Notes under the pieces: generated by a model | Database searches by the model: none | What the model was told of the DNA's origin: nothing | The model's input: the letters and a program-made list of their open reading frames with translations, nothing else | From: Nitzschia sp. DOCU1 | Taxonomy: Eukaryota > Bacillariophyta > Bacillariophyceae > Bacillariales > Bacillariaceae | DNA length: 64,000 nt | Assembly (NCBI GenBank): GCA_951394045.1 | Contig: OX595998.1 | Coordinates: 248,001-312,000 of the forward strand | Direction: 5' to 3' | Part shown: piece after piece, positions 53,801-63,100 of the stretch | Layout: every line of letters starts with the position of its first letter | Position numbering within the stretch: position 1 is the first letter of the stretch | Program-made: the position numbers and the translations under genes

Positions 53801-56800
53801 AGTGGTCGAAAACACGTTGGAAAAAGAAATGGTTGCCGCGCTCTTGGCTACTCCGGGAAAGGTCGAAGACCAGTCGGCTGATGTAAAAATCGTAGGGACG
53901 GTTAAGCCCTATGAGGATGCACAAGAAACGACTGATCAGAATGTCAAAGTGGCCGACGAGTTTCATTCAAGGTCAGCAAATGTCAATGAGGGCTCGTGCG
54001 TTGTCAATATACCGACCGCACTGGAATCCCTTGCTCCTCAATCGATTTCAAGCGAATTTCCAAATGAACTACCGGTAGAGAAAGGTGAAATCGCGTCGGA
54101 CGAGGACACGAATACCGCTGTAATGGCCGGCGCGTCACATTCAACGTCAGAAGACCTAGATGATGATTCGAATGTTGCCGAAGCTGTGAAGATTAGTCCT
54201 GAAAATGTCGAACGCCAGTCTATTGATGTGGAAGTGACCAAGGAGAATGTCCCAGCTGAAAACGTTACAAAAGCGACTGATGAGAATGCCGAAGTGGCCG
54301 AAGAGTTTCATTCAAGCTCAGAAGAACCCGTAGTAGTGCCGAGCAATGCCGCTGGTGACGCTACTACTGAAACGAACGAAGACCAGTATCTTGATGTCGG
54401 CCTGGGGGACAAAGATGTCCCAATTGCAGACGTGCTAGGAATGACCAATCAGCATGTGAAAATGGAGGACGAGTCTCCTTCAAGGTCAGCTAAAGTGGAT
54501 GAAGAACCCGTGGTGCCAAATGCCGCTGCTGATGCTACTTCTAAAACGACGGAAGGCCAGTCTGTTGAATTGGACGTGGAGGAGGAGGATGCCCCAGCTG
54601 TTAAGGCGCCAGAAGCGACTGATCAGCCCTTAAAGCCTGCTGCAGCCGACAGTGATCCGAATATTGCCGAAGTAGTGCCTACGACAGAAGATTCACTGGC
54701 AGCTGATCAATCTGCTAGCATCGACATACCCAGTGAAAATGAAATGGGTCAAGTCTTGTTCGGGGAGGACCCAATTTCCGCTGTGATGCCTCCTGAAACG
54801 GTCGACGTCGAAGCGGTTGAGGAAGATGTTCCAGCTGAAGACTTATCGACTGAGCAGAGTGTCCCAGTAGCCGATGACTCTCTTTCAAGGACCGAGAAAG
54901 GCAATGGAAATTTGTACATTGCCGAGGTTCTTGCTACAAAAGCACCCCTGGTGTCCGATCAATCTACTACGAGCAATGTCCCCAATGAACAAGGGGTGAG
55001 TGAAATGGCTCCGGACGATACCATGGTTTTCGCTGTGAATGTTGCTCCAGAAAACGATGTGAACGCTTCTACTGAAAAGGTCGGAAACAAGTCGGGTCAC
55101 GTAAAAGCGGTGGCGAAAGATGACCCGCCTAAAGATATCCAAGACGTGTCTGATCAGAGCATCGAACTGGCCGATGCATCTCATTTATGGTCAGAGGAAG
55201 TCAATGAAGATTCCATTACTGTCGAGTTACCTACCACAGAAGGACTTCTGGCGTCCGATCAATCTGCTATCAGCGAAATTCCCAGTGAACAAGGAGAGGA
55301 TGGAAGCACTTTGGACGGAAAAACAAACGCCGCTGCTGACCAGGTGGTTGATGCCGAATCAGTGGAAGAGGATGTTCCGGCCGAAAACATCCAAGAAGTG
55401 ACTGATCAGAATGTCAACGTTACCATTGAATCTCATTCAAGGTCGGAGAAAGTCGATGAAGACTCGAGTATTCCTAATGAGGCCGTCACAGTAGAGCCCC
55501 TTGTACACGATCAATCTGCTACCGATGATATTACGAATGAAAAAGGTGAGAGTTCACCTTTCTGGGAAGAGGAAGCGTCTTCTGCTGTGAAGACCACTCC
55601 TGAACGGGTCGACGAGCAATCCACTGATGTAGAAAAGGTGGCGGACGATGTGCCAGCCGATGACGTTCAAGAAGCGGCTGATCATAATGTCCAAGTGGCC
55701 GATGAATCATATTCAAGGTCGGACAGAGTCGACGATATTTCGAGTTTTTCCAAAGAGCCCATCACAGAAGAACCCCTGGTGCCCGATCAATATGAAATTC
55801 AAAACGGGGATGAAAGCCCGTTGGACGAGGACACAACTACCGCTATTAACGCTATTCCCGAAAGGGTCGAGGACCAGTCTATTGACGTCGAAGCGACGGC
55901 GGAGGATGTTCCAGCTGAGGACGTAGAAAAAACGACTGATCCAAATGTCGAACTGGTCGATGAATCTAATTCAAACTCAGAGAAAGTCGCTGGTGGTTCG
56001 TGTATCCCGAATGAACCAGCCACAGACGCGATTTCCGAGGTAAAGGCTTCTTCTCCTGAATGGGACGAAGACCTCCCGGAGGACGTTCCAGGGGTGTTCG
56101 TGCTAGGAACGACTGATCAGATTGTCGAAGTGGCCTATGAGTCTAATGCGAGGTCAGCGACAGCCCATGATGATTCGAACATTGCCCAAGTACTTACCAC
56201 AGAAGGCATCCTGTCACCCGATCAAAATTCTAGTAGCAGCGAGTTTCCCAGTGAACAAGGAGAGGGTGAAACCCCGTCGGACAAAACCGCCAATGTCATT
56301 GCTGACGCTACCCCTGAAACTATCGAAGACCAGTCGGTTGACGTCGAAGCGGTGGCGAAAGATGTTCCAGCTGAGAACGAGCAAGAAAAGACTGATCAGA
56401 TTAACACATCGTCCGATCAATCTCATTTAGGGTCAGAGCACCAAGTCGATGAACGTTCGAGTATTCCAAATGAACCCAATGCAGAAGAACCTCTTGCGAC
56501 TGATCAATCTGCTGGTAGTGAAATTTCCAATGTACAAGGAGAGGGGACAATGGACTCCATGGCTCCCGATGAGTCTTCTTCGGTCCGTGTGGAAGCGTTG
56601 GACAAGGATATCCTAGCTGAGAATGTGCAATACCCGACTAATCAAAATGTCAAAGGTGTGAATGAGCATCATTCGAGTGCCGCTAGGAGCAATGAAGCCC
56701 CCACCCCCAGCGACCTTTACAATGAACAAGAGGAGGATGAAAGAGTGCTGGACGGAATCAGGATAGCCGAGCTCAAGCCTACTCAAGAATGGGCCCAGTC

Positions 56801-58661
56801 GGTTGGTGTCACAGAGGTGGAGAAGGACGCGCAGGAGGTGACTGATCCAAATAACAAAGTGCCCGATGACTCCCATTCAAGGGCAGCGAAGGTTAAGGAA
56901 GATTCGAGGATTGCCGACGAGCTGCCCACTTTCCAATCCCAGGCATACGCCCAATCCATTTCCAGCGAGGAGGCTGTGCATGTCGATGCGGTGGAGAAGG
57001 ATGCCCCCGAGAAGGACGTGCAAGCAGCGACTGAACAAAATATCAAAGTGGCCGACGGGTCTCATTCAATGGCAGCGCAAATAAATGAAGCCTCCAGTAT
57101 TGCCGACGATACTGCGGAAAGATCCCCACGCCATCCGGTTGGTAGCAGCGTGCATGATCAAATCGAACAGAACGAAGAAATCGCGTTGGTTGGTGAAAAT
57201 GTACGTTCTCCGACTTGTTACACGGAGGCCGTCGATTCTTCTCCAGATGGCAGCGAGGTCGAGTCGACCAAAGTTATGGGTGGTTACGAGTCTGACAGTG
57301 GAGGCTTGCACGAAACAATAGAGCCAAAACTCAGCTTGACAGACGCTATCGAGATACAGTCAGCCTGTGCAAGCAAAGAGAAAGAAGTCGAACTGGCAAA
57401 TGATGAATTTGTTGAGAAGGTTGAAGTTGTGGCTGATAAGGATTTTGTCGACGCTGTCAGCGGTGCACCCACGGCCGCGAGGATCAGTGTCAATGACATG
57501 GTCGCCAAGGAGCCGCCTAACGAAGTCCACGAAAATGAACAAGATGGCTATCTACAAATGGAGGAGAAACAGCCAAAAGTGCCAGAAAACGAGTTAAACA
57601 TTTATACACAGCTTGTTCCGGAAGGGGCCTCCCCGGAGTCGGCTACGAAAGAAACCATAGAAATGACAATCGATCCCGAGTTTTCGGCTGCCCAATCAGT
57701 CGAGACGGAAAACAACTTAGCGCCCAAACCAACGCTTGAGCAATCGGCCGTCACGTTGGAACAGGAAGTGCCAGCCGAGGGGCAAAAGACCACGATCGAA
57801 TCATCTTATCGCGACGAAGCGACGAGTCCAGCCCATGGGGATGTAGCTTCACTCCCAGTAACAAGAAGTCCGCAGACCCAAACTACAGAAGAAGAAAAAG
57901 ATACATTGTTCGCTGAAAGCTTGGGAGAAGAAGTATACGGCAATGTCTCAACCAAAGAGAGCAACGGCGACTCTAACACCCAGCAGCAAGTTCACGATGA
58001 CGAAAGCGACAGACTGGACGGAAAACAAGTATACGCCAATGTCTCAAGCGAGGAGAGCGACGGCGACTCTAAGACCAAGCATCAAGTTCACGATGACAAA
58101 GAGTTGCTAGGCGCGGTGACAGTAGCAGGAATTGTAGGTGCTAGTCTCTCCTTTGATGAAACTGCCACCACGGAGAAAGGAGGGGTAGAATTTTCCGTCG
58201 AGGAGATACGGCGGAGAAGGCTTCGAAGAGAATTGCGGGAGGTTCAACGAAGTCCTCCTCCTGCCAGCCCACTGGGAGCAAGATTGTCGTCAAAAACTAG
58301 CGGCAATAGTAGTTCTATGCTTGCAGATATAAAGATGGAATTGAACTCCGAAACGGAAATGGATCCAGCAGTCGAGAGCAGCACCACCACCACCATCAGC
58401 GGCGGCAACGGCGACCAACAAGGAGCAAGGGATGAGGAGGACGATGCTTCCACAACTGGCAGCACCAGATACGATAACGTGGAGGAAGAAGAACCAAATG
58501 TGCAAAACGACTCTCCAAATGCTTACGAGGAAGAAGAGATGGCCGAGGCAACGGCCGCATTCTTGTTGAAATCAAATACGACCAGCACCTCTGATCCTCC
58601 TGCAGGTGCTGGCAGCAAAGAAGAAAACAATCGAGACTCTAAAACAACATCTGATCATTAG
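50862..58661 (+). CDS. Giant BSD-domain-like protein with DRLxxW motifs and a long acidic repeat tract
   Basis: 2599 residues, single exon, starting MAKLLQDAKAEVARLRA. Residues about 35-105 resemble a BSD domain and end in the hallmark KDFWQRYHYWCD. A second lies at about 565-645 (EKDFWERYYFRCD). Between them a short motif occurs four times: LKDRLKEWNKA (177), LQDRLKQWDKA (259), LMDRLDDWEK (414), VKNRMNEWKKQ (497). Residues about 925-2100 are degenerate tandem repeats of roughly 60-110 residues with VEDQSxDVEAV..DVPAEDVQE.TDQNVKVADESHSRS-like units, very acidic. The C-terminus has RRRRLRRELREVQ. BSD domains occur in transcription factor TFIIH p62 and synapse-associated proteins; the role here is unknown. 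Confidence 0.82.
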   Translation: MAKLLQDAKAEVARLRATESTFTTEFPTYLEDSVRARELSEYQFALTKKWKVYEKVTSHKLLEMYPPLKDMHSKLVPSRVSNKDFWQRYHYWCDEKRWIQELQRRKEEQVKQKFEQTSNNNKRQGVAGGPLLSSLEPAAPAILVPTAAASAVENRTTNVPEKKEQEQQASSSAIPATGLKDRLKEWNKAASSNITKKWEKPVFQVEKTFARSSFPKVVDTKMAEPRPSSKAAELRVQVETTTPTVEAVSATGTPIGLGLQDRLKQWDKATTTTTHKTEKETVAANASTTKTEVTTTSEAINVNAATTKSRPSWKVTDTAASGGGMKGTATIPPKTTVNPPAPVLATVGSSAGRINHPRTYEHTAVASLSPVAPSRPSVRMVDVDAPRIGQQNILTNDNDKDEKVSDLPDVGKGLMDRLDDWEKQTSLRPPSKLSVVGRISIQLPVVTSHVAAAPELDLPAAKKVLDAYTKAAANATSHKANKEAKKLPDDLPVVSQSVKNRMNEWKKQANKKVSKTKSEVVHDAQVAQASSLPTGRVTAKFDRKAAQAEAVRRCKLKETYLTPLQTPNDSADTKRTLSDFLFQFRRNYNNGSQERFQILQTYPDTMAVYFRSMVPRKITEKDFWERYYFRCDVDRILADATRNEGKLGQLRLATNDSQSMASSATNEMAEARPQKPKDLPPTSITIPSSGAVTTTTRTSAPTFAGSTTSHKSTPQTASLSPARIIDHPSPLVTSASLKAVPTSSLPAARLKSRTAPVASFVAPSAPMNEAAVRQRASLVTVRDFNDLDKPKPRRQSVLEVPSLQARNQDELPEILIPHSAIESKQYLVSLYKSLETVKGAPSRYSLSDSKKVGDSIAEVRRQMLDALDEEAESENRACPRDGMDQVNNEEAILAKGHAAFSVTKDLIVKELTTGSDDSIAMRPELEAPDNVLHEDVQEATEPDVEVADETHSSTVKNDTALMEPMAPDRSTLNALHDDQEVVENTLEKEMVAALLATPGKVEDQSADVKIVGTVKPYEDAQETTDQNVKVADEFHSRSANVNEGSCVVNIPTALESLAPQSISSEFPNELPVEKGEIASDEDTNTAVMAGASHSTSEDLDDDSNVAEAVKISPENVERQSIDVEVTKENVPAENVTKATDENAEVAEEFHSSSEEPVVVPSNAAGDATTETNEDQYLDVGLGDKDVPIADVLGMTNQHVKMEDESPSRSAKVDEEPVVPNAAADATSKTTEGQSVELDVEEEDAPAVKAPEATDQPLKPAAADSDPNIAEVVPTTEDSLAADQSASIDIPSENEMGQVLFGEDPISAVMPPETVDVEAVEEDVPAEDLSTEQSVPVADDSLSRTEKGNGNLYIAEVLATKAPLVSDQSTTSNVPNEQGVSEMAPDDTMVFAVNVAPENDVNASTEKVGNKSGHVKAVAKDDPPKDIQDVSDQSIELADASHLWSEEVNEDSITVELPTTEGLLASDQSAISEIPSEQGEDGSTLDGKTNAAADQVVDAESVEEDVPAENIQEVTDQNVNVTIESHSRSEKVDEDSSIPNEAVTVEPLVHDQSATDDITNEKGESSPFWEEEASSAVKTTPERVDEQSTDVEKVADDVPADDVQEAADHNVQVADESYSRSDRVDDISSFSKEPITEEPLVPDQYEIQNGDESPLDEDTTTAINAIPERVEDQSIDVEATAEDVPAEDVEKTTDPNVELVDESNSNSEKVAGGSCIPNEPATDAISEVKASSPEWDEDLPEDVPGVFVLGTTDQIVEVAYESNARSATAHDDSNIAQVLTTEGILSPDQNSSSSEFPSEQGEGETPSDKTANVIADATPETIEDQSVDVEAVAKDVPAENEQEKTDQINTSSDQSHLGSEHQVDERSSIPNEPNAEEPLATDQSAGSEISNVQGEGTMDSMAPDESSSVRVEALDKDILAENVQYPTNQNVKGVNEHHSSAARSNEAPTPSDLYNEQEEDERVLDGIRIAELKPTQEWAQSVGVTEVEKDAQEVTDPNNKVPDDSHSRAAKVKEDSRIADELPTFQSQAYAQSISSEEAVHVDAVEKDAPEKDVQAATEQNIKVADGSHSMAAQINEASSIADDTAERSPRHPVGSSVHDQIEQNEEIALVGENVRSPTCYTEAVDSSPDGSEVESTKVMGGYESDSGGLHETIEPKLSLTDAIEIQSACASKEKEVELANDEFVEKVEVVADKDFVDAVSGAPTAARISVNDMVAKEPPNEVHENEQDGYLQMEEKQPKVPENELNIYTQLVPEGASPESATKETIEMTIDPEFSAAQSVETENNLAPKPTLEQSAVTLEQEVPAEGQKTTIESSYRDEATSPAHGDVASLPVTRSPQTQTTEEEKDTLFAESLGEEVYGNVSTKESNGDSNTQQQVHDDESDRLDGKQVYANVSSEESDGDSKTKHQVHDDKELLGAVTVAGIVGASLSFDETATTEKGGVEFSVEEIRRRRLRRELREVQRSPPPASPLGARLSSKTSGNSSSMLADIKMELNSETEMDPAVESSTTTTISGGNGDQQGARDEEDDASTTGSTRYDNVEEEEPNVQNDSPNAYEEEEMAEATAAFLLKSNTTSTSDPPAGAGSKEENNRDSKTTSDH
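53640..57150. repeat. Degenerate coding repeats of the acidic tract
   Basis: Nucleotide units of about 180-330 bp recur with shared phrases (GATCAATCTGCT, GATGTTCCAGCTGA, TCTCATTCAAGGTCA). Units have diverged but keep the reading frame. Confidence 0.75.
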
Positions 58662-60141
58662 GAAGGAAAGGTGGCGCCGCCGGCATGCATGTATTAACAC
58701 TCTAAACGCCAGAAAAATGACTTCCTGCCCCACAACTTTTGCGCCGTCGTCTAGGCACGTTCTCTCTTCTCTTCGACGAGGGTGCGTTCCACATGAATGA
58801 GGAGATCCCTGGAGACCCAGCAAAACACAAAACCATGTCCTTCCCTCATGAACAGCATCTGTCGTAGGATATCATTACCGCGCCCATTCATCATTTCTTC
58901 AAACATGGGACTGGTAGCTTGACGGGGATTGCCCTTGGTTACCAGAAGGACGAGATTCTTTTGTCGAATGACACCTTCTTGCTGTCCTCGAGCAGCATGG
59001 ATTTTGTTTTGGGGACGCCTCCGTGGTATGGCTGTGTATTTTGCTTAGCAGAAAACAAAGAACTTTGGGATTCTTCATGAAAAGCATAGTTTGCACGACG
59101 GCTAGTAGTTCGCGTAGCGGATGATTGCTCCAGTCTCCACTCGGGCCTCCGGCTCCTCTCTCTGCTTAGGAGCCTCTTTGTAGTAGTCCTCCGAGCGGCG
59201 GAATTGTCGGCGACGGCCAGCACCACTACTACATCGGGACGAATTGGTTATGGTGACGTCTGGTGTGCCCCCGCCAAGCCCCCTCTATCTCATCTTCTAC
59301 TAGTTACGCATTTTCCTCCTGTAGTTACATGATAATGCTGCTGGTGCTTGGTGGCCGCATTGTTCTTGCTGGTGCATTGCGGCCCGCCCCCTTCTTTCCT
59401 AAGAGGAGTCTTTGAAATAGCTATTACTACTAGCTACGGTAGGAGCTTCTGCCGAAGTTGAGCATTCACCAGCACCACATTGTGTTCGCCGTCCATCTCT
59501 TTCGCTCTTTGGTAGTTGGATAACTACGGACCGTAACACCTACGAGATATCTACTTCGTTGCCCGGACGGAGAATCCTGCATGACCTCCGTTCTCCTTCT
59601 CCCCTTCAACTCAATGCATGACTGGCGTCAAGGTATGGGCCCGTCGAGGGAAAGTTCGAACTACCCGACATAAGTGATATAATGTCAAACAATGCTTCTC
59701 CCCATATTCTTTAAGCCTGCCAATTATTGATATTTATTACGAACCTTGGACGAAAAGATGACCTGACTTCTCCCCAGTTCTCTTAAGCCTAAATTGTGGG
59801 CTTACTTCAAACGATGGTTTCACGAAAAGATCATTTAAGAATTTCTGCGTGCGTCAGTACGGAAAAGACTTTCTCTATGGATAAAAATGGGACTACATCG
59901 CTCTTGTGGTACCACGTCAGCCTTGGAAACATGAAGGCAAAGGGCTGCCAAGATACGTTTTATGCTTCCACCAATGAATGAATAGTTGTTGATAGGGCGA
60001 GATTTCCGCTGTCGCTCATTTTCTCTTGTCGACCAAAGTTGGAAGTTGATGCGAAACAAATTTCCCTGTTTTTTTTGTTAGCCATCAACAAGCGAGCAGA
60101 GATCTGAAGCAAAGAGTCCTCTACTATCCAAGAGTGAATTT
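58662..60141. other. Intergenic region, 1.5 kb
   Basis: No convincing gene on either strand; small frames here lack ATG starts or family features. The right end carries the promoter of the PGSLAAALGM-repeat gene, including a T8 run at about 60071. Confidence 0.45.
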
Positions 60142-63100
60142 ATGACTTGGCGTTTTGGAACAATGCGCTCTGCCGCCGCGCAAAAACACAATAAAGTGAT
60201 TGAAAGGCAAAACTCTGGAAACGCCGGACCTCGTTCCGCAAAATCTTCCTCGTCTGACCTTTCGGTGGGCGATAAACCTGCTGTTCGCGAGGGAACACCT
60301 GAACTATTGCCCACCAGCAAACAGGCTGGAACTCCTATGCATCCTTTTAGCAATAGGAGCTTCGATACACCCACGACGGCCGACTTGTCGTGGGGTAGCA
60401 ATTCTCACAACTCCACCCTGAACAGCGAGGCCGTCGACAAGAACGCAAGTGATTCCGAGGACGAGTTTGAAGATAACCCGAATCCCATGGAGACGATGAA
60501 GGAGACAAGTGTGCCGTCTAGTATTGTCGCACCGCAGCCACATTCGCTCGCGTCTGCCCTCGGCATGTCTGTCGACCCTTCGGAGCAAGCCCCGGCAGTT
60601 AGACGGGGCGACTTCAAGCCTCAGCCTACTACTCTTGAAGAGAAGCGGGTTGCGAAAGAAGAGGCCATGAGCAGGCTGAACCGCATCAAGGCCAAAGCCA
60701 TCAAGTCAGCCAACAAGAGCTTGGGTGTGGACGAACACCACCTATCCGCCGCTGTCGGTATGTCAATGGAAGAATATGAAAGTTCTACAAAAAAGAAGGT
60801 CAAGAAAACAAAACAAGAGGAGGCACCTATTGAGGTTGAAGAGACCAGTGCAGAGCAAATTCAGTTTATCGCCGACACGTTAGGCATCCCTGTCGAACTC
60901 TTCGGGGTGCAGCCTACCAAGAAGTCCAAGAGCAAGCCCGTGCCTCCTCCAGAGGAACCAGAAGAGGTTCAAGAGGAGCCAGAAGAAATTCAAAAGAAAC
61001 AAGCCGAAATTCAAGAGGAACCAAACGAGATTACTCGGCCACGCCCTGGAAGCCTTGCAGCAGCACTTGGAATGGCGATTTCGAACGAGCAGCCCACGCA
61101 AGCTGTTGTCGGAGACGTGCAGAACCGCGGCACCCAATCTGTTAAGGCATCGCAACCTCAGCACGGCAGTCTGGCAGCTGCACTGGGTATGTTCGTAGAC
61201 AGTTCGGAAACCGCGCCGCCTGTCCGTAAGGTGTCTGTCCGCAAGGTTTCGTCTGGTGAAGCAGCTGCAGCAAGTTCAGGGTATTCGCCGAATCCCGGCA
61301 GCCTTGCTGCGGCGCTTGGCATGAAAGTCGATCCTGCTCTTAACTCACCAGTTGTGCTCCAAAATATTGCACAACGAAATGGGGTACCGGAGGTGGAGGC
61401 TCCTGCGCCTGGTAGCCTAGCGGCGGCCTTGGGTATGAACGTCAGTAGCTCTCCCAGAGCCCTATCGGTTCCGGAAGAGTCTCAAATTGGCCCGCCTCAA
61501 CCAGGAAGCCTTGCCGCTGCGCTGGGAATGAGAGTTGTGCCTTCGCCGGCTAATATGCCGGTTTTCGCTGGTCAAGCGCCCATCCCAAGCGGGATCGGCA
61601 AGGCACAGCCTGGAAGCCTTGCTGCAGCTCTGGGAATGAGTGTCGATTATTCCAACAACCGTCCCGTGGAAGTCACCGAGAAACCTCGCCCAGGAAGTCT
61701 AGCAGAGGCCCTCGGGATGCGAGTACAGGCAGAGCCTGCGCAGAGTACACAGATTGTTCGTCCCCAGCCTAGGAGCCTTGCGGCTGCATTGGGGATGAGC
61801 GTCGATGCCTCCCCCGACGCTCTGCCTGTCCGACAAACGCAACCCCAGCATTCAAGCGGTCTTCTAAAGGCACAACCTGGAAGCCTGGCGGCTGCACTTG
61901 GAATGAGCGTTGATTCATCGTTCAATGCTCCGCCCGTTCGACAAGGCAGCGCCCCAACTCCGATGAAAGCTCAGCCAGGAAGCTTGGCGGCTGCCTTGGG
62001 CATGAGCGTCGACTACTCGTTAAATGCACCGGTGGTCCGTCAAGCCGCGACAGAATTGAGCGCTCCAGTTAAGGCGCAGCCCGGAAGCTTGGCAGAGGCT
62101 TTGGGCATGAGCGTCGACTCATCAGCTAATGCCCCGGCGGTCCGTCATGTTGCAATGAGTGCTCCTGTGAAAGCACAACCTGGAAGCCTGGCGGCTGCAC
62201 TTGGAATGAACGTCGATTCATCGGTCAATGTTCCGCCTGTTAGTCAAGGCAGCGCCCCAACTCCGACGAAAGCTCAGCCTGGAAGCTTGGCGGCTGCCTT
62301 GGGCATGAGCGTCGACTATTCGTTAAATGCACCGGTGGTCCGTCAAGCCGCGACAGAATTAAGCGCCCCGGTTAAGGCGCAACCCGGAAGCTTGGCAGAG
62401 GCTCTGGGCATCAGCGTTGACTCCTCAGTTAACGCTCCGGCTGTCCGTCATGTTGCAATGACACAGTCAACGAGTGCTCCTGTGAAAGCTCAACCTGGAA
62501 GCTTGGCGGCTGCACTTGGAATGAACGTCGGTTCATCTTTCAGTGGTCAGGCCGTCCAAGAAATTGTTGTAGCTACGCAGCCACAACATCCCAGTGCCCC
62601 AATGCAAGCGCAACCTGGAAGTTTGGCGGCAGCATTGGGCATGAGCGTCGGCTCGTCTTTCAGTGCCCCAGTAGTCCGTCAGGCGCAGCCACAGCAGTCA
62701 AGCTCCCCGATGAAAGCGCAGCCTGGAAGTTTGGCCGCCGCTCTGGGTGCTCTTGGTTTTAACATTGATTCTTCACCAAATGTTTCTGCGAGCCGTCAAG
62801 GCGTTGTGGCTACGCAGCCCCCACAGCCGAGTGCGCCAATGAGCGCTCAACCTGGAAGTTTGGCGGCAGCCTTGGGTATGAGCGTTGATTCTTCATCCAA
62901 TGCTCCGCCGGTACGCCAAACGGCGTTGCCAAGTGGCCCAACGAACCCTCAACCTGGAAGTCTTGCGGAGGCTTTGGGAATGAAGGTCGACTATTCTAGC
63001 CAGTCACCGCCGATTCGTCACGAAGATTCGACCGAGAAATTCGAAACTGGTGTGAACGCAATCACTTCTTCGAGGTCTACAGGCCCGTCGGAACCTATAA

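Noticed and set aside
58939..59226. 95-codon minus-strand frame
   Set aside because: There is no ATG start in frame, a stop lies shortly upstream and no family features are visible.
60304..61925. Several minus-strand frames opposite the PGSLAAALGM gene
   Set aside because: They mirror the repeat of the plus-strand coding sequence (for example the repeated SAAARLPG pattern) and are shadows.
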